Part shown: positions 47,201 to 54,698 of the stretch, piece by piece
Layout of the letters: every line of letters begins with the position of its first letter
How positions within the stretch are numbered: position 1 is the stretch's first letter
Assembly (NCBI RefSeq): GCF_026222555.1
Contig: NZ_CP098511.1
Span: 3,701,501-3,765,500, forward strand
From: Aquimarina sp. ERC-38
GTDB lineage: Bacteria > Bacteroidota > Bacteroidia > Flavobacteriales > Flavobacteriaceae
Direction of reading: 5' to 3'
Length of the DNA stretch: 64,000 nucleotides
Notes under the pieces: model-generated
Database searches by the model: none
What the model saw: only the letters and a program-made list of their open reading frames with translations
What the model was told of the DNA's origin: nothing
Position numbers and translations under genes: made by a program

Positions 47201-50200
47201 TACCTGCTTTTACCGGGAACCCAACACCAATTACCTACGAACTAACCGATTTAGACAACAATCAAACCGATACGGCTTTAATTACTATTACCTACCAGGT
47301 ACCGCCCGTTGCTGTAAATGATTCTAATACCGGAAATACTGTAGGTTCAACTGTTTCCGTAGCGATTATTAGTAATGATACGGATGCTGATGGTAGCATT
47401 GACCCGGCAACGGTAGATTTGGTTGCTCCGGGAACTGCTACCAATATTATAACTGACCTGGATGGGGATGTGATTGGCTTTACCGTTCCTGGCGAAGGAA
47501 CCTGGTCGTATAGCCAAGCCACCGGACAACTGGAATTTGACCCAATCAATGGCTTTACCGGTAATCCAACTGATGTAACTTATATCGTTAGGGATAATGA
47601 TGGGAATGAATCTAATGTAGCGACCGTATCTGTAGGCTATGGTCCAGCCGCTCCAATTGCTAATGACGATACCAATACAACGGCTACATCTATTGGAACC
47701 AATACCGATGTGGCTATTTTAAACAATGATACCCTGGCTGACGGAACTACGCCTATGCCTTCGGATGTTACTATTGATTTGGACACCGCTACCCCTGGAA
47801 TCCAAACTACCTTTATTGCTCCTGGAGAAGGAACCTGGGACTACGATACCGGAACCGGGGTTTTAACTTTTGACCCGGAACCTACTTTTACTGGGAACCC
47901 AACACCAATTACCTATGAACTAACGGATTTGGATAACAATCAAACCGATACGGCTTTAATTACTATTACCTACGAAGTGCCTCCGGTGGCAGGTAACGAT
48001 TCCAGTACCGGAAATACCGTAGGTACCACTGTTTCTATAGCAATAATTAGCAATGATACGGATGCCGATGGTACGATTGACCCGGCAACGGTGGATTTGG
48101 TTGCTCCGGGAACTGCTACTAATATTATTACCGATCTTGATGGAGATGTGATTGGGTTTACTGTTCCTGGTGAAGGAACCTGGTCGTACAATCAAGCTAC
48201 CGGACAGCTTGAATTTGATCCGATCAATGGTTTTACCGGAAACCCAACCGATATTACCTATACGGTACGGGATAATGATGGGAATGAATCTAATGTAGCG
48301 ACCGTATCTGTAGGCTATGGTGTGGCAGCCCCGATTGCTAATAACGATACAAATTCTATCGCTACACCTATCGGAAACAATACTGATATTGCTATTTTAA
48401 ACAACGACACGTTAGCGGACGGAAGTACACCTATACCTTCTGATGTTACTATTGATCTGGATTTGGGTACAACCGGAATCCAAACTACCTTTACCGCTCC
48501 TGGGGAAGGGACCTGGGACTACGATACCGGAACAGGGATTTTAACTTTTGACCCGGAACCTGCTTTCACCGGGAACCCAACACCAATCACCTACGAACTA
48601 ACGGATTTGGACAATAACCAAACCGATACGGCTTTAGTTACAATTACCTACGAAGTGCCTCCAGTGGCAGTTAATGATTCCAGTACTGGGAATACTGTCG
48701 GTACCACTGTTTCCGTAGCGATTATTAGTAATGATACGGATACGGATGGTAGCATTGACCCGGCAACGGTAGATTTAGTTGCTCCGGGAACTGCTACCAA
48801 TATTATAACCGACCTTGATGGAGATGTGATTGGCTTTACCGTTCCTGGCGAAGGAACCTGGTCGTACAATCAAGCTACCGGACAGCTGGAATTTGATCCC
48901 ATCAATGGTTTTACCGGAAACCCAACGAATATAACTTACACCGTTAGGGATAATGATGGAAATACTTCAAATGTAGCGACCGTATCTGTAGGCTATGGTG
49001 CAGTCGCTCCAATTGCTAATGACGATACCAATACAACGGCTACACCTATCGGAGCTAATACGGATGTAACTATTTTAAACAACGACACGTTAGCAGACGG
49101 AACTACGCCTATGCCTTTGGATGTTACTATTGATCTGGATCCGGGTACAACCGGAATTCAAACTACTCTAAGCGTTGCTGGGGAAGGGACCTGGGACTAC
49201 GATACCGGAACTGGGGTTTTAACTTTTGACCCGGAACCTACTTTTACTGGGAACCCAACACCAATTACCTATGAACTTACGGATTTGGACAATAACCAAA
49301 CCGATACGGCTTTAGTTACAATTACCTACGAAGTGCCTCCGGTTGCGGGTAACGATTCCAGTACTGGAAATACCGTAGGTACCACTGTTTCCGTAGCGAT
49401 TATTAGTAATGATACGGATGCCGATGGTATGATTGACCCGGCAACGGTAGATTTGGTTGCTCCGGGAACTGCTACCAATATTATAACCGACCTTGATGGA
49501 GATGTGATTGGCTTTACCGTTCCTGGCGAAGGAACCTGGTCGTATAGCCAAGCCACCGGACAACTGGAATTTGACCCAATCAATGGTTTTACCGGAAACC
49601 CAACCGATATTACCTATACAGTACGGGATAATGATGGGAATGAATCTAATGTAGCGACCGTATCTGTAGGCTATGGTCCAGCCGCTCCAATTGCTAATAA
49701 CGATACAAATTCTATCGCTACACCTATCGGAACTAATACCGATATTACTATTTTAAACAATGACACCCTGGCTGACGGAACTACGCCTATGCCTTCGGAT
49801 ATTACTATTGATTTGGACACCGCTACCCCTGGAATCCAAGCTACCTTTATTGCTCCTGGGGAAGGGACCTGGGACTACGATACCGGAATAGGAATTTTAA
49901 CTTTTGACCCGGAACCTGCTTTTACCGGGAACCCAACACCAATCACCTATGAACTAACGGATTTGGACAATAACCAAACCGATACGGCTTTAGTTACAAT
50001 TACCTACGAAGTGCCTCCAGTTGCGGGTAACGATTCCAGTACTGGAAATACCGTAGGTACCACTGTTTCCCTAGTAATAATTAGCAATGATACGGATACG
50101 GATGGTACGATTGACCCGGCAACGGTAGATTTGGTTGCTCCGGGAACTGCTACCAATATTATAATTGACCTGGATGGGGATGTGATTGGGTTTAGCGTTC

Positions 50201-53200
50201 CTGGCGAAGGAACCTGGTCGTATAGCCAAGCTACCGGACAACTGGAATTTGACCCAATCAATGGCTTTACCGGAAACCCAACCGATATTAGCTATACGGT
50301 ACGGGATAATGATGGGAATACTTCGAATGTAGCGACCGTTAATATCACCTATAATCTTAATGAACCTATTCCGGAAGATGACAATAGATTAAATAATATT
50401 ACAAATACCTCCGTAAGCTTAGACATTTTATTAAATGACCGATTGGCTGACGGTAGTACTCCGCTTCCCTCCGATGTGTTTGTAAATTTGATAACACCGG
50501 GAAGCGTCACTACTTCTAATCCGGTAACCGGGGCGAATGGTACTACCATTGGGTTTACCGTTCAAAATGAAGGAATTTGGTTGTACAACGAGGTTTCAGG
50601 TAGTATTACTTTTACTCCGGAAACCGGTTTTACGGCTGATCCCACCCCTATTACTTACACGATTCAGGACAGTGATAACAATGCTATAAGTACAACTTCG
50701 GCTACGATCACTATTGATTATGATATACAAGCTCCTATTGCCCGAGATGATGAAAATTTAGGTAATACTCCGGGAAATACAGTGACTCTTTTACTGCTTA
50801 CAAATGATAGTGATCCGGATGGAAGCTTAGATCCGGCAAGCGTGAATTTAGCTACGCCTGTCGGGGCTTCAACTATCCTAACCGATGCCGATGGAGACGT
50901 AATTGGTTTTGATGTTCCCGGAGAAGGAAGTTGGCTATATGATTTGAATACCGAAACGATAATTTTTAGTCCGCTCCCTGGCTTTATCACCCAACCTACA
51001 CCTATAACTTATACAATAGATGACAACGACGGCAACCTCTCTAATAATGCAGAGATTAGGGTAGATTACCTGGATGTAGCTAATCTTTCACTTGTAAAAT
51101 CAGTAGTCGATGGAGATCTTACTCCGCTCCCCGGTACCGAAATTACATTTAGAATTACAGTAACCAATGACGGACCGGATACTGCTACAGGGGTACAGGT
51201 AAGGGATCAGTTACCCACCGGATTTGATTTTGTATTATTTAGTTCGACTGCTGGTAGCTACGATGAAAATACAGGGATTTGGAATGTGGGAACGGTACCT
51301 TCCGGTAATTCGGAAGTGTTATTAATTGATGTTTTAGTTAATACAACTGGTAATTTTACAAATATTGCTGAAATAAGTGCTTCTGATGTTTTAGACTTAA
51401 ATTCAACTCCAAATAATGACGATGGAGATCAAAGTGAAGATGATGAAGATGTAGTGACCATAACACCTGTTCAATCTCAAGCGGATTTATCTTTAGAAAA
51501 AACAGTAGTAGACGGAGATACTTCGCCTTTAGTAGGTACTGAAATTACTTTTAGAATTACAATAACTAACGACGGACCTCAAACCGCCACCGGGGTTCAG
51601 GTAAGAGATCAATTGCCATCGGGATTTGATTTTGTATTATTTAGTTCTACGGCGGGGAGTTATGATGAAAATACAGGGATTTGGAATGTAGGTACCGTTC
51701 CTTCAGGAAGCTCAGAAGTATTATTAATTGATGTTTTGGTTAACCCAACCGGAGATTATACGAATATTGCCGAAGTAAGTGCTTCCGATGTAATCGATAA
51801 TGATAGTACTCCAGATAATGATGACGGAGATCAAAGTGAAGATGATGAGGATGCAGTGACCATAACACCTGTTCAATCTCAAGCGGATTTATCGTTAGAA
51901 AAAACAGTAGTAGACGGAGATACTTCGCCTTTAGTGGGTACTGAAATTACCTTTAGAATTACGGTAACTAACGATGGGCCTCAAACCGCAACCGGGGTTC
52001 AGGTAAGAGATCAATTACCTACCGGATTTGATTTTGTATTATTTAGTTCTACGGCGGGGAATTATGATGAAAATACAGGGATTTGGAATGTAGGTACCGT
52101 TCCTTCGGGTAGCTCAGAAGTATTATTAATTGATGTTTTGGTTAACCCAACCGGAGATTATACGAATATTGCCGAAGTAAGTGCTTCCGATGTAATCGAT
52201 AATGATAGTACCCCAAATAATGATGACGGAGATCAAAGTGAAGATGATGAGGATAACCAAGTAATTACTCCGGTGCAGAGTTTTGCTGATATTTCACTTA
52301 ACAAAGCAGTGGTAGATAATGATATCAACGTACAACCTGGAGATGAGATTACGTTTCAGGTAGTCGTAACCAACGATGGACCGGATCGGGCAACGGGTAT
52401 TCAGGTCAGTGATGTATTACCTGTAGGTTTCGATTTTATCTTATTTAGTACTACCTCGGGTACTTATGATGAAAATACCGGAGTTTGGAATGTAGGAACG
52501 ATTCCTTCAGGCTTTACCCAAACCTTATTGATTGATGTGCTGGTAAATAACCCTACCGGAACACCCGGTGAATTTATAAATGTAGCAGAAGTTACTGCTG
52601 GAGACCAAATTGACCCGGATAGTTCGGTTGCCAATGATGATGGAGATCAAAGTGAAGACGATGAGGACCGCATCCAGATATTTGTGGAACGGGCAGATTT
52701 AAGTTTAGAAAAATCGGTTAATACGAATACTCCGAACGTAGGCGAAACGGTTACTTTTACCCTTCAAATTAATAATGAAGGCCCGGATGCAGCGACAGGT
52801 GTTTCTGTAGAAGATACGTTACCCATTGGGTTTAACCAGGTAAGTGTGGTAAGTAACGCCGGAACTTATGAAGCAGCCGAAAATAAAGTGGTTTGGAACA
52901 ATCTAACGATACCGGTAGGCGGACTTAGCTTAACTTTTGAAACCATCGTACAGGAGCCTACTTTGGCTGAAGATGAATATGTGAATGTCGCCCAAATAAC
53001 GGGAAGTAACCAGTTTGACCCGGATAGTAGTCCGGCTAATGATAACGGAGACCAAAGTGAAGATGACGAAGACAATGCGTTTATCCAAACTCCGGGCATC
53101 GACATTGAAGTTACAAAAGAAGTAAGTAATGCTAACCCATCTATTGGCGATGAGATTTTATTTACTATTACCGCAATCAACACCGGAACTCTGGCAGCAA

Positions 53201-53739
53201 CAAATGTACGTATTGAAGATCGGTTACCGACCGGATATCGATACCTTACTCATGAAACTACCTCCGGGACGTATAATGAAAACACCGGGATATGGGAAGT
53301 TCCTTCGGTAAGTAATTCCGGTTCGGAAATCCTAACCGTAAGTGTTGAAGTTTTAGATATTGATGATTATGTGAATATTGCTACTTTACTAGACCTGGAT
53401 CAGATTGACGGAGACCCAACTAATGATAGCGACGAAATTACGATTACTACTATTTGTCTAAATGTATATAATGAATTTACTCCTAATAATGATGGTACCA
53501 ATGATTTCTTTTATATCGATTGTATTGAGCGGTTTCCCGGGAATAAACTAATTATCTACAATCGATGGGGTAATATCGTTTACCAAAAGCAGAATTACGA
53601 TAATTCCTGGCAGGGTACTTCAAATGGCAGGGCTGTTATTTATACTGAAGAACAACTTCCCGTAGGAACTTACTACTACACATTAGATTTAAATGACGGT
53701 AACGACCCGAAATCAGGATGGATATACTTAAACCGATAA
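41233..53739 (+). CDS. Giant T9SS-secreted adhesin with Ig/PKD-like, cadherin-like and DUF11 repeats
   Basis: Cell-surface protein of 4168 residues. A signal peptide ends near AAYSQS (residue ~38). Residues ~39-1435 are about fifteen PKD/Ig-like repeats marked by AGPDQ...C, GTWT..SGP and YTFxWT strands. One DUF11 domain lies at ~1436-1573. Alternating A and B cadherin/tandem-95-like repeats follow (~1574-3279), each ~113 residues, with calcium-type loops DTDADGTIDP and DLDGDVIGF. Six DUF11 repeats (~3280-4070) are marked LEKTVVDGD. The C-terminal ~95 residues are a type B sorting domain: NEFTPNNDGTNDFF, IIYNRWGNIVYQ, LPVGTYYYTLDL. It should be secreted by T9SS with the PorP/SprF protein 34 bp downstream. 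Adhesion is inferred; the ligand is unknown. Confidence 0.95.
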   Translation: MVKNYFPTQPKPVLKKNKPILSFALIAIYILTSLAAYSQSCTINAGLDQIICGNDRMQLQGVSPDTYADGPTWSQVSGPSVIISDPNIDDPEITGFVAGNTYTFRYAATCFNGDTPFQEVSIRVEPVTQASAGADIASCPDNTGAIVISGNSPANSGETGLWTIEGANNAGVTINLPNSASTPITLADNVAGTTRLRWTIRGANFAPGRFCSSFDELIITNYGGQNPIEAGNNQTLSNCYTVSQNTRLNGSFGGNNLNGQQGTWIFVSGPSNPTISNINNARTPVSNLIEGTYTLRWEVVGPCAMGLDTVTITVPEATQDVTPAFIENDNVRFCDAGATEVTLVGSTPDFTNETVQWTQIAGPAATIESPTNSTTRITGLSNPNSYQFQYTITNNITGCTTSDTGRVRYDVNTIFINVNNGNNIVTTCGETSASIPFTFTGGNQTQFRIVSGPDDSALSFPTNYQTISGNSVTVNSFDAPGTYRINFRRRRTGDQLTSCDEANDAINVTISAVPSGANGGSDQFLNCGLTNASLAGNAINDGEQSVWTQVSGPNTATISDIYAQAPSISNMIPGTYIFRYTVTAGPSCTPPATAETRVEVSPTSNNPVEAGPNRTDICINAPVQLDADPGTAAQFGTWSGPPGITFKDINDPKTIATGFIAGTTTYTLTWTLDNNSDSGCTLAPASDTMTVTTNNFTSPTPSDAGPDQCLNTGTTSVTLAGNEPGTNEQGQWTVTPTSGVTFTDDTAFNAVATVPGDGIYTFTWTIGYNMAPPGNTCPATSDSVEVVIADTAAVVDAGPDQSLCLDPNTLSFNMNADPAPAGGIGTWNLVSGSRFSVDDENSPTATFSNLLDGVYVFEWVITYGDCPAGSTPDQVTIEVGIPPTPANIPAGNQVICSDNNTVITADPLQNPNTEFGTWALVSGPNSPNINDPGSNSINVTNLITGLYTFSWTVTSNSPLCPVSTATVDVEVFAPVSAGPDQDLCEVTSVLLEASAGATGTWTQVGTITDAATITQSPTNSNTANATVTPGNTYLFEFNTDYTGNGATCNSSDQVEIVVSSGPSSPPMSGPDQILCNGDTTQTTLAGNTPPGDPGLMATWSFLAAPTGSVANITTPTANNTTVTGLSVPGVYILQWNFATANCSSEADIMRMEVFEAPTPVEAGPDQTNACQQDIQLNATTPTAGIGTWSFANPGDDPSGGTIVIDSPNNPQTTLSNIPNDIGNDGVADVYLLTWTVSTGQTFPDLSSACNPQSDTVEVTFTGTPPTPADAGPDQSFCDRTQTFMDAVDLTEGSGTWTQTAGPIGPTIASPNNPNTLIIDFVPGIYEFTWTVTGGGCTDTDTVSIEVQQGPGTANAGPDQTVNEFETIQLNATPATAPTTGEWTQISGPSTANFIDASAPNTQVTGTVAGSYIFEWTLSNGSCSVVSDQVTVNIRAIVDLELTKTVLPTAAKAGETVTFTIAVFNNDAINSSNASGVQVTDIIPNGYTLVPGTVSNSGLYNAGNLSVTWNNLSIPNGTTLNLTFDAEINETGTYINTAEITGGNEFDSDSTPNNNNTSEDDQDTAEVTVTPNDNPVAVRDEDLNNTIGDNVEISILTNDTDVDGTIDPASVNLIVPSGITGMPDIDGDIIGFVVFNEGTWEYNANTGVLTFSPEPGFTGNPTIIEYTVRDDSGNTSNQAEVEVTYTVAPPIANNDQNLDPSPIGTATVLNIINNDQLPDGSIPNPDDVAVDLDPGTTGVQTSITISGEGAWSYNETTGEITFTPDAGFTTDPTPLTYTLIDLDTNQTDTAIVTVVYEVPPVAVNDFSTGNTVGTTVSLSIIGNDTDADGTIDSSMVNLVAPTGATNIVTDLDGDVIGFTVPDEGTWSYNQATGQLEFDPINGFTGNPTDITYTVRDNDGNESNVATVSVGYGVAAPIANNDTNSIATPIGNNTDIAVLNNDTLADGTTPMPSDVAIDLDTATPGIQTTFTAPGEGTWDYDTGTGILTFDPLPAFTGNPTPITYELTDLDNNQTDTALITITYQVPPVAVNDSNTGNTVGSTVSVAIISNDTDADGSIDPATVDLVAPGTATNIITDLDGDVIGFTVPGEGTWSYSQATGQLEFDPINGFTGNPTDVTYIVRDNDGNESNVATVSVGYGPAAPIANDDTNTTATSIGTNTDVAILNNDTLADGTTPMPSDVTIDLDTATPGIQTTFIAPGEGTWDYDTGTGVLTFDPEPTFTGNPTPITYELTDLDNNQTDTALITITYEVPPVAGNDSSTGNTVGTTVSIAIISNDTDADGTIDPATVDLVAPGTATNIITDLDGDVIGFTVPGEGTWSYNQATGQLEFDPINGFTGNPTDITYTVRDNDGNESNVATVSVGYGVAAPIANNDTNSIATPIGNNTDIAILNNDTLADGSTPIPSDVTIDLDLGTTGIQTTFTAPGEGTWDYDTGTGILTFDPEPAFTGNPTPITYELTDLDNNQTDTALVTITYEVPPVAVNDSSTGNTVGTTVSVAIISNDTDTDGSIDPATVDLVAPGTATNIITDLDGDVIGFTVPGEGTWSYNQATGQLEFDPINGFTGNPTNITYTVRDNDGNTSNVATVSVGYGAVAPIANDDTNTTATPIGANTDVTILNNDTLADGTTPMPLDVTIDLDPGTTGIQTTLSVAGEGTWDYDTGTGVLTFDPEPTFTGNPTPITYELTDLDNNQTDTALVTITYEVPPVAGNDSSTGNTVGTTVSVAIISNDTDADGMIDPATVDLVAPGTATNIITDLDGDVIGFTVPGEGTWSYSQATGQLEFDPINGFTGNPTDITYTVRDNDGNESNVATVSVGYGPAAPIANNDTNSIATPIGTNTDITILNNDTLADGTTPMPSDITIDLDTATPGIQATFIAPGEGTWDYDTGIGILTFDPEPAFTGNPTPITYELTDLDNNQTDTALVTITYEVPPVAGNDSSTGNTVGTTVSLVIISNDTDTDGTIDPATVDLVAPGTATNIIIDLDGDVIGFSVPGEGTWSYSQATGQLEFDPINGFTGNPTDISYTVRDNDGNTSNVATVNITYNLNEPIPEDDNRLNNITNTSVSLDILLNDRLADGSTPLPSDVFVNLITPGSVTTSNPVTGANGTTIGFTVQNEGIWLYNEVSGSITFTPETGFTADPTPITYTIQDSDNNAISTTSATITIDYDIQAPIARDDENLGNTPGNTVTLLLLTNDSDPDGSLDPASVNLATPVGASTILTDADGDVIGFDVPGEGSWLYDLNTETIIFSPLPGFITQPTPITYTIDDNDGNLSNNAEIRVDYLDVANLSLVKSVVDGDLTPLPGTEITFRITVTNDGPDTATGVQVRDQLPTGFDFVLFSSTAGSYDENTGIWNVGTVPSGNSEVLLIDVLVNTTGNFTNIAEISASDVLDLNSTPNNDDGDQSEDDEDVVTITPVQSQADLSLEKTVVDGDTSPLVGTEITFRITITNDGPQTATGVQVRDQLPSGFDFVLFSSTAGSYDENTGIWNVGTVPSGSSEVLLIDVLVNPTGDYTNIAEVSASDVIDNDSTPDNDDGDQSEDDEDAVTITPVQSQADLSLEKTVVDGDTSPLVGTEITFRITVTNDGPQTATGVQVRDQLPTGFDFVLFSSTAGNYDENTGIWNVGTVPSGSSEVLLIDVLVNPTGDYTNIAEVSASDVIDNDSTPNNDDGDQSEDDEDNQVITPVQSFADISLNKAVVDNDINVQPGDEITFQVVVTNDGPDRATGIQVSDVLPVGFDFILFSTTSGTYDENTGVWNVGTIPSGFTQTLLIDVLVNNPTGTPGEFINVAEVTAGDQIDPDSSVANDDGDQSEDDEDRIQIFVERADLSLEKSVNTNTPNVGETVTFTLQINNEGPDAATGVSVEDTLPIGFNQVSVVSNAGTYEAAENKVVWNNLTIPVGGLSLTFETIVQEPTLAEDEYVNVAQITGSNQFDPDSSPANDNGDQSEDDEDNAFIQTPGIDIEVTKEVSNANPSIGDEILFTITAINTGTLAATNVRIEDRLPTGYRYLTHETTSGTYNENTGIWEVPSVSNSGSEILTVSVEVLDIDDYVNIATLLDLDQIDGDPTNDSDEITITTICLNVYNEFTPNNDGTNDFFYIDCIERFPGNKLIIYNRWGNIVYQKQNYDNSWQGTSNGRAVIYTEEQLPVGTYYYTLDLNDGNDPKSGWIYLNR
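46620..50340 (+). repeat. Tandem 678-bp repeats within the giant adhesin gene
   Basis: Equivalent bases recur at exactly 678-bp intervals, for example the end of ACTGTTTCC-type strings at 46680, 47358, 48036, 48714, 49392 and 50070. Each unit encodes one A and one B domain (226 residues). Identity between units is very high at DNA level. Diverged flanking units lie on both sides. Confidence 0.95.
51085..52280 (+). repeat. 399-bp DUF11 tandem repeats within the giant adhesin gene
   Basis: Three consecutive near-identical units with equivalents at about 51085, 51484 and 51883 (CAAGCGGATTTATC at 51478 and 51877). Further, more diverged copies follow to ~53450. Confidence 0.85.
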
Positions 53740-53773
53740 TAGAATGGCACTACAAATAATAAAAAATAACCCG

Positions 53774-54688
53774 ATGAAAGTAGTTTTAAAAAGTGCATTA
53801 ATTCTATGTACCTTACTTATGTACTTAAAGGGAAAAGCACAACAGGACCCGCAGTTTACACAATATATGTACAATACGTTAAGTGTAAATTCTGCCTATG
53901 CTGGCTCGAGAGGATTTTTAAACGTAGTGGCTATTCACCGTTCGCAGTGGGTAGGCATTGACGGTGCACCGAGAACCCAAACTTTAACGGTGGATTCACC
54001 GATAGGTAAAAAAGCAGGATTGGGATTATCTATAGTCAATGATCGTATCGGGCCATCTGATGAACAATTTATTGACCTTAACTTTTCTTATACTATTCAG
54101 GCTTCTTATACACATAAACTATCTTTTGGGATTAAAGGCGGAGGCCGGTTATTTAGCATAGACTGGTCACGGGGTCAATCTCAGAATCCTGATGCTTTGT
54201 TACAAAATATTGATAATAAAATTTTACCTACCGTAGGTGCGGGTTTATACTTGCATAGTAAAAAAAGTTATATTGGTATTTCCATTCCCAACTTTTTTAC
54301 GGATCAGCATTTTGATGATATCCAGAATTCTGTAGCTTCTGAGCGATTGCATTTTTTCCTGATTGCAGGATTGGTTTTTGACCTTAAGAATACTATTAAA
54401 TTTAAACCTGCTACGCTGGTAAAGCATGTTGTTGGGGCTCCGCTAATTGTAGATCTATCTGCTAATTTTATGTTTCACGAACGGGTTCGTTTAGGGCTTT
54501 CTTATCGCTGGGATGATTCGGTAAGCGGATTGGCTGGGTTTCAAATTACCCCCGGTTTATTAGTAGGCTATGCGTATGACTATACAACTACCGAGTTGCA
54601 ACGTTTTACTACAGGTAGTCATGAAATTATGATTCGATTTGAATTAAAAACACAAGAACAACGTCTTAAATCTCCACGATTCTTTTAA
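53774..54688 (+). CDS. Type IX secretion system membrane protein, PorP/SprF family
   Basis: Outer-membrane beta-barrel of the PorP/SprF family, 304 residues from the start I prefer. ATG 53774 opens a clean signal peptide (VVLKSALILCTLLMYLKGKA) followed by the family hallmark QQDPQFTQYMYN. The upstream ATG at 53744 would add ten residues. SVNSAYAGSRGFLNVVAIHR and GLGLSIVNDRIGPSDEQ are typical. In Flavobacterium johnsoniae SprF-type proteins are needed for secretion of their adjacent type B sorting-domain adhesin, and this gene follows one directly, with an OmpA gene behind. The three are almost certainly one operon. Confidence 0.94.
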   Translation: MKVVLKSALILCTLLMYLKGKAQQDPQFTQYMYNTLSVNSAYAGSRGFLNVVAIHRSQWVGIDGAPRTQTLTVDSPIGKKAGLGLSIVNDRIGPSDEQFIDLNFSYTIQASYTHKLSFGIKGGGRLFSIDWSRGQSQNPDALLQNIDNKILPTVGAGLYLHSKKSYIGISIPNFFTDQHFDDIQNSVASERLHFFLIAGLVFDLKNTIKFKPATLVKHVVGAPLIVDLSANFMFHERVRLGLSYRWDDSVSGLAGFQITPGLLVGYAYDYTTTELQRFTTGSHEIMIRFELKTQEQRLKSPRFF

Positions 54689-54698
54689 TTTGATAACT

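Noticed and set aside
45912..50990. Many minus-strand frames under the giant adhesin
   Set aside because: They recur with the 678-bp period, as expected of antisense of a tandem repeat, and show no independent protein signal.
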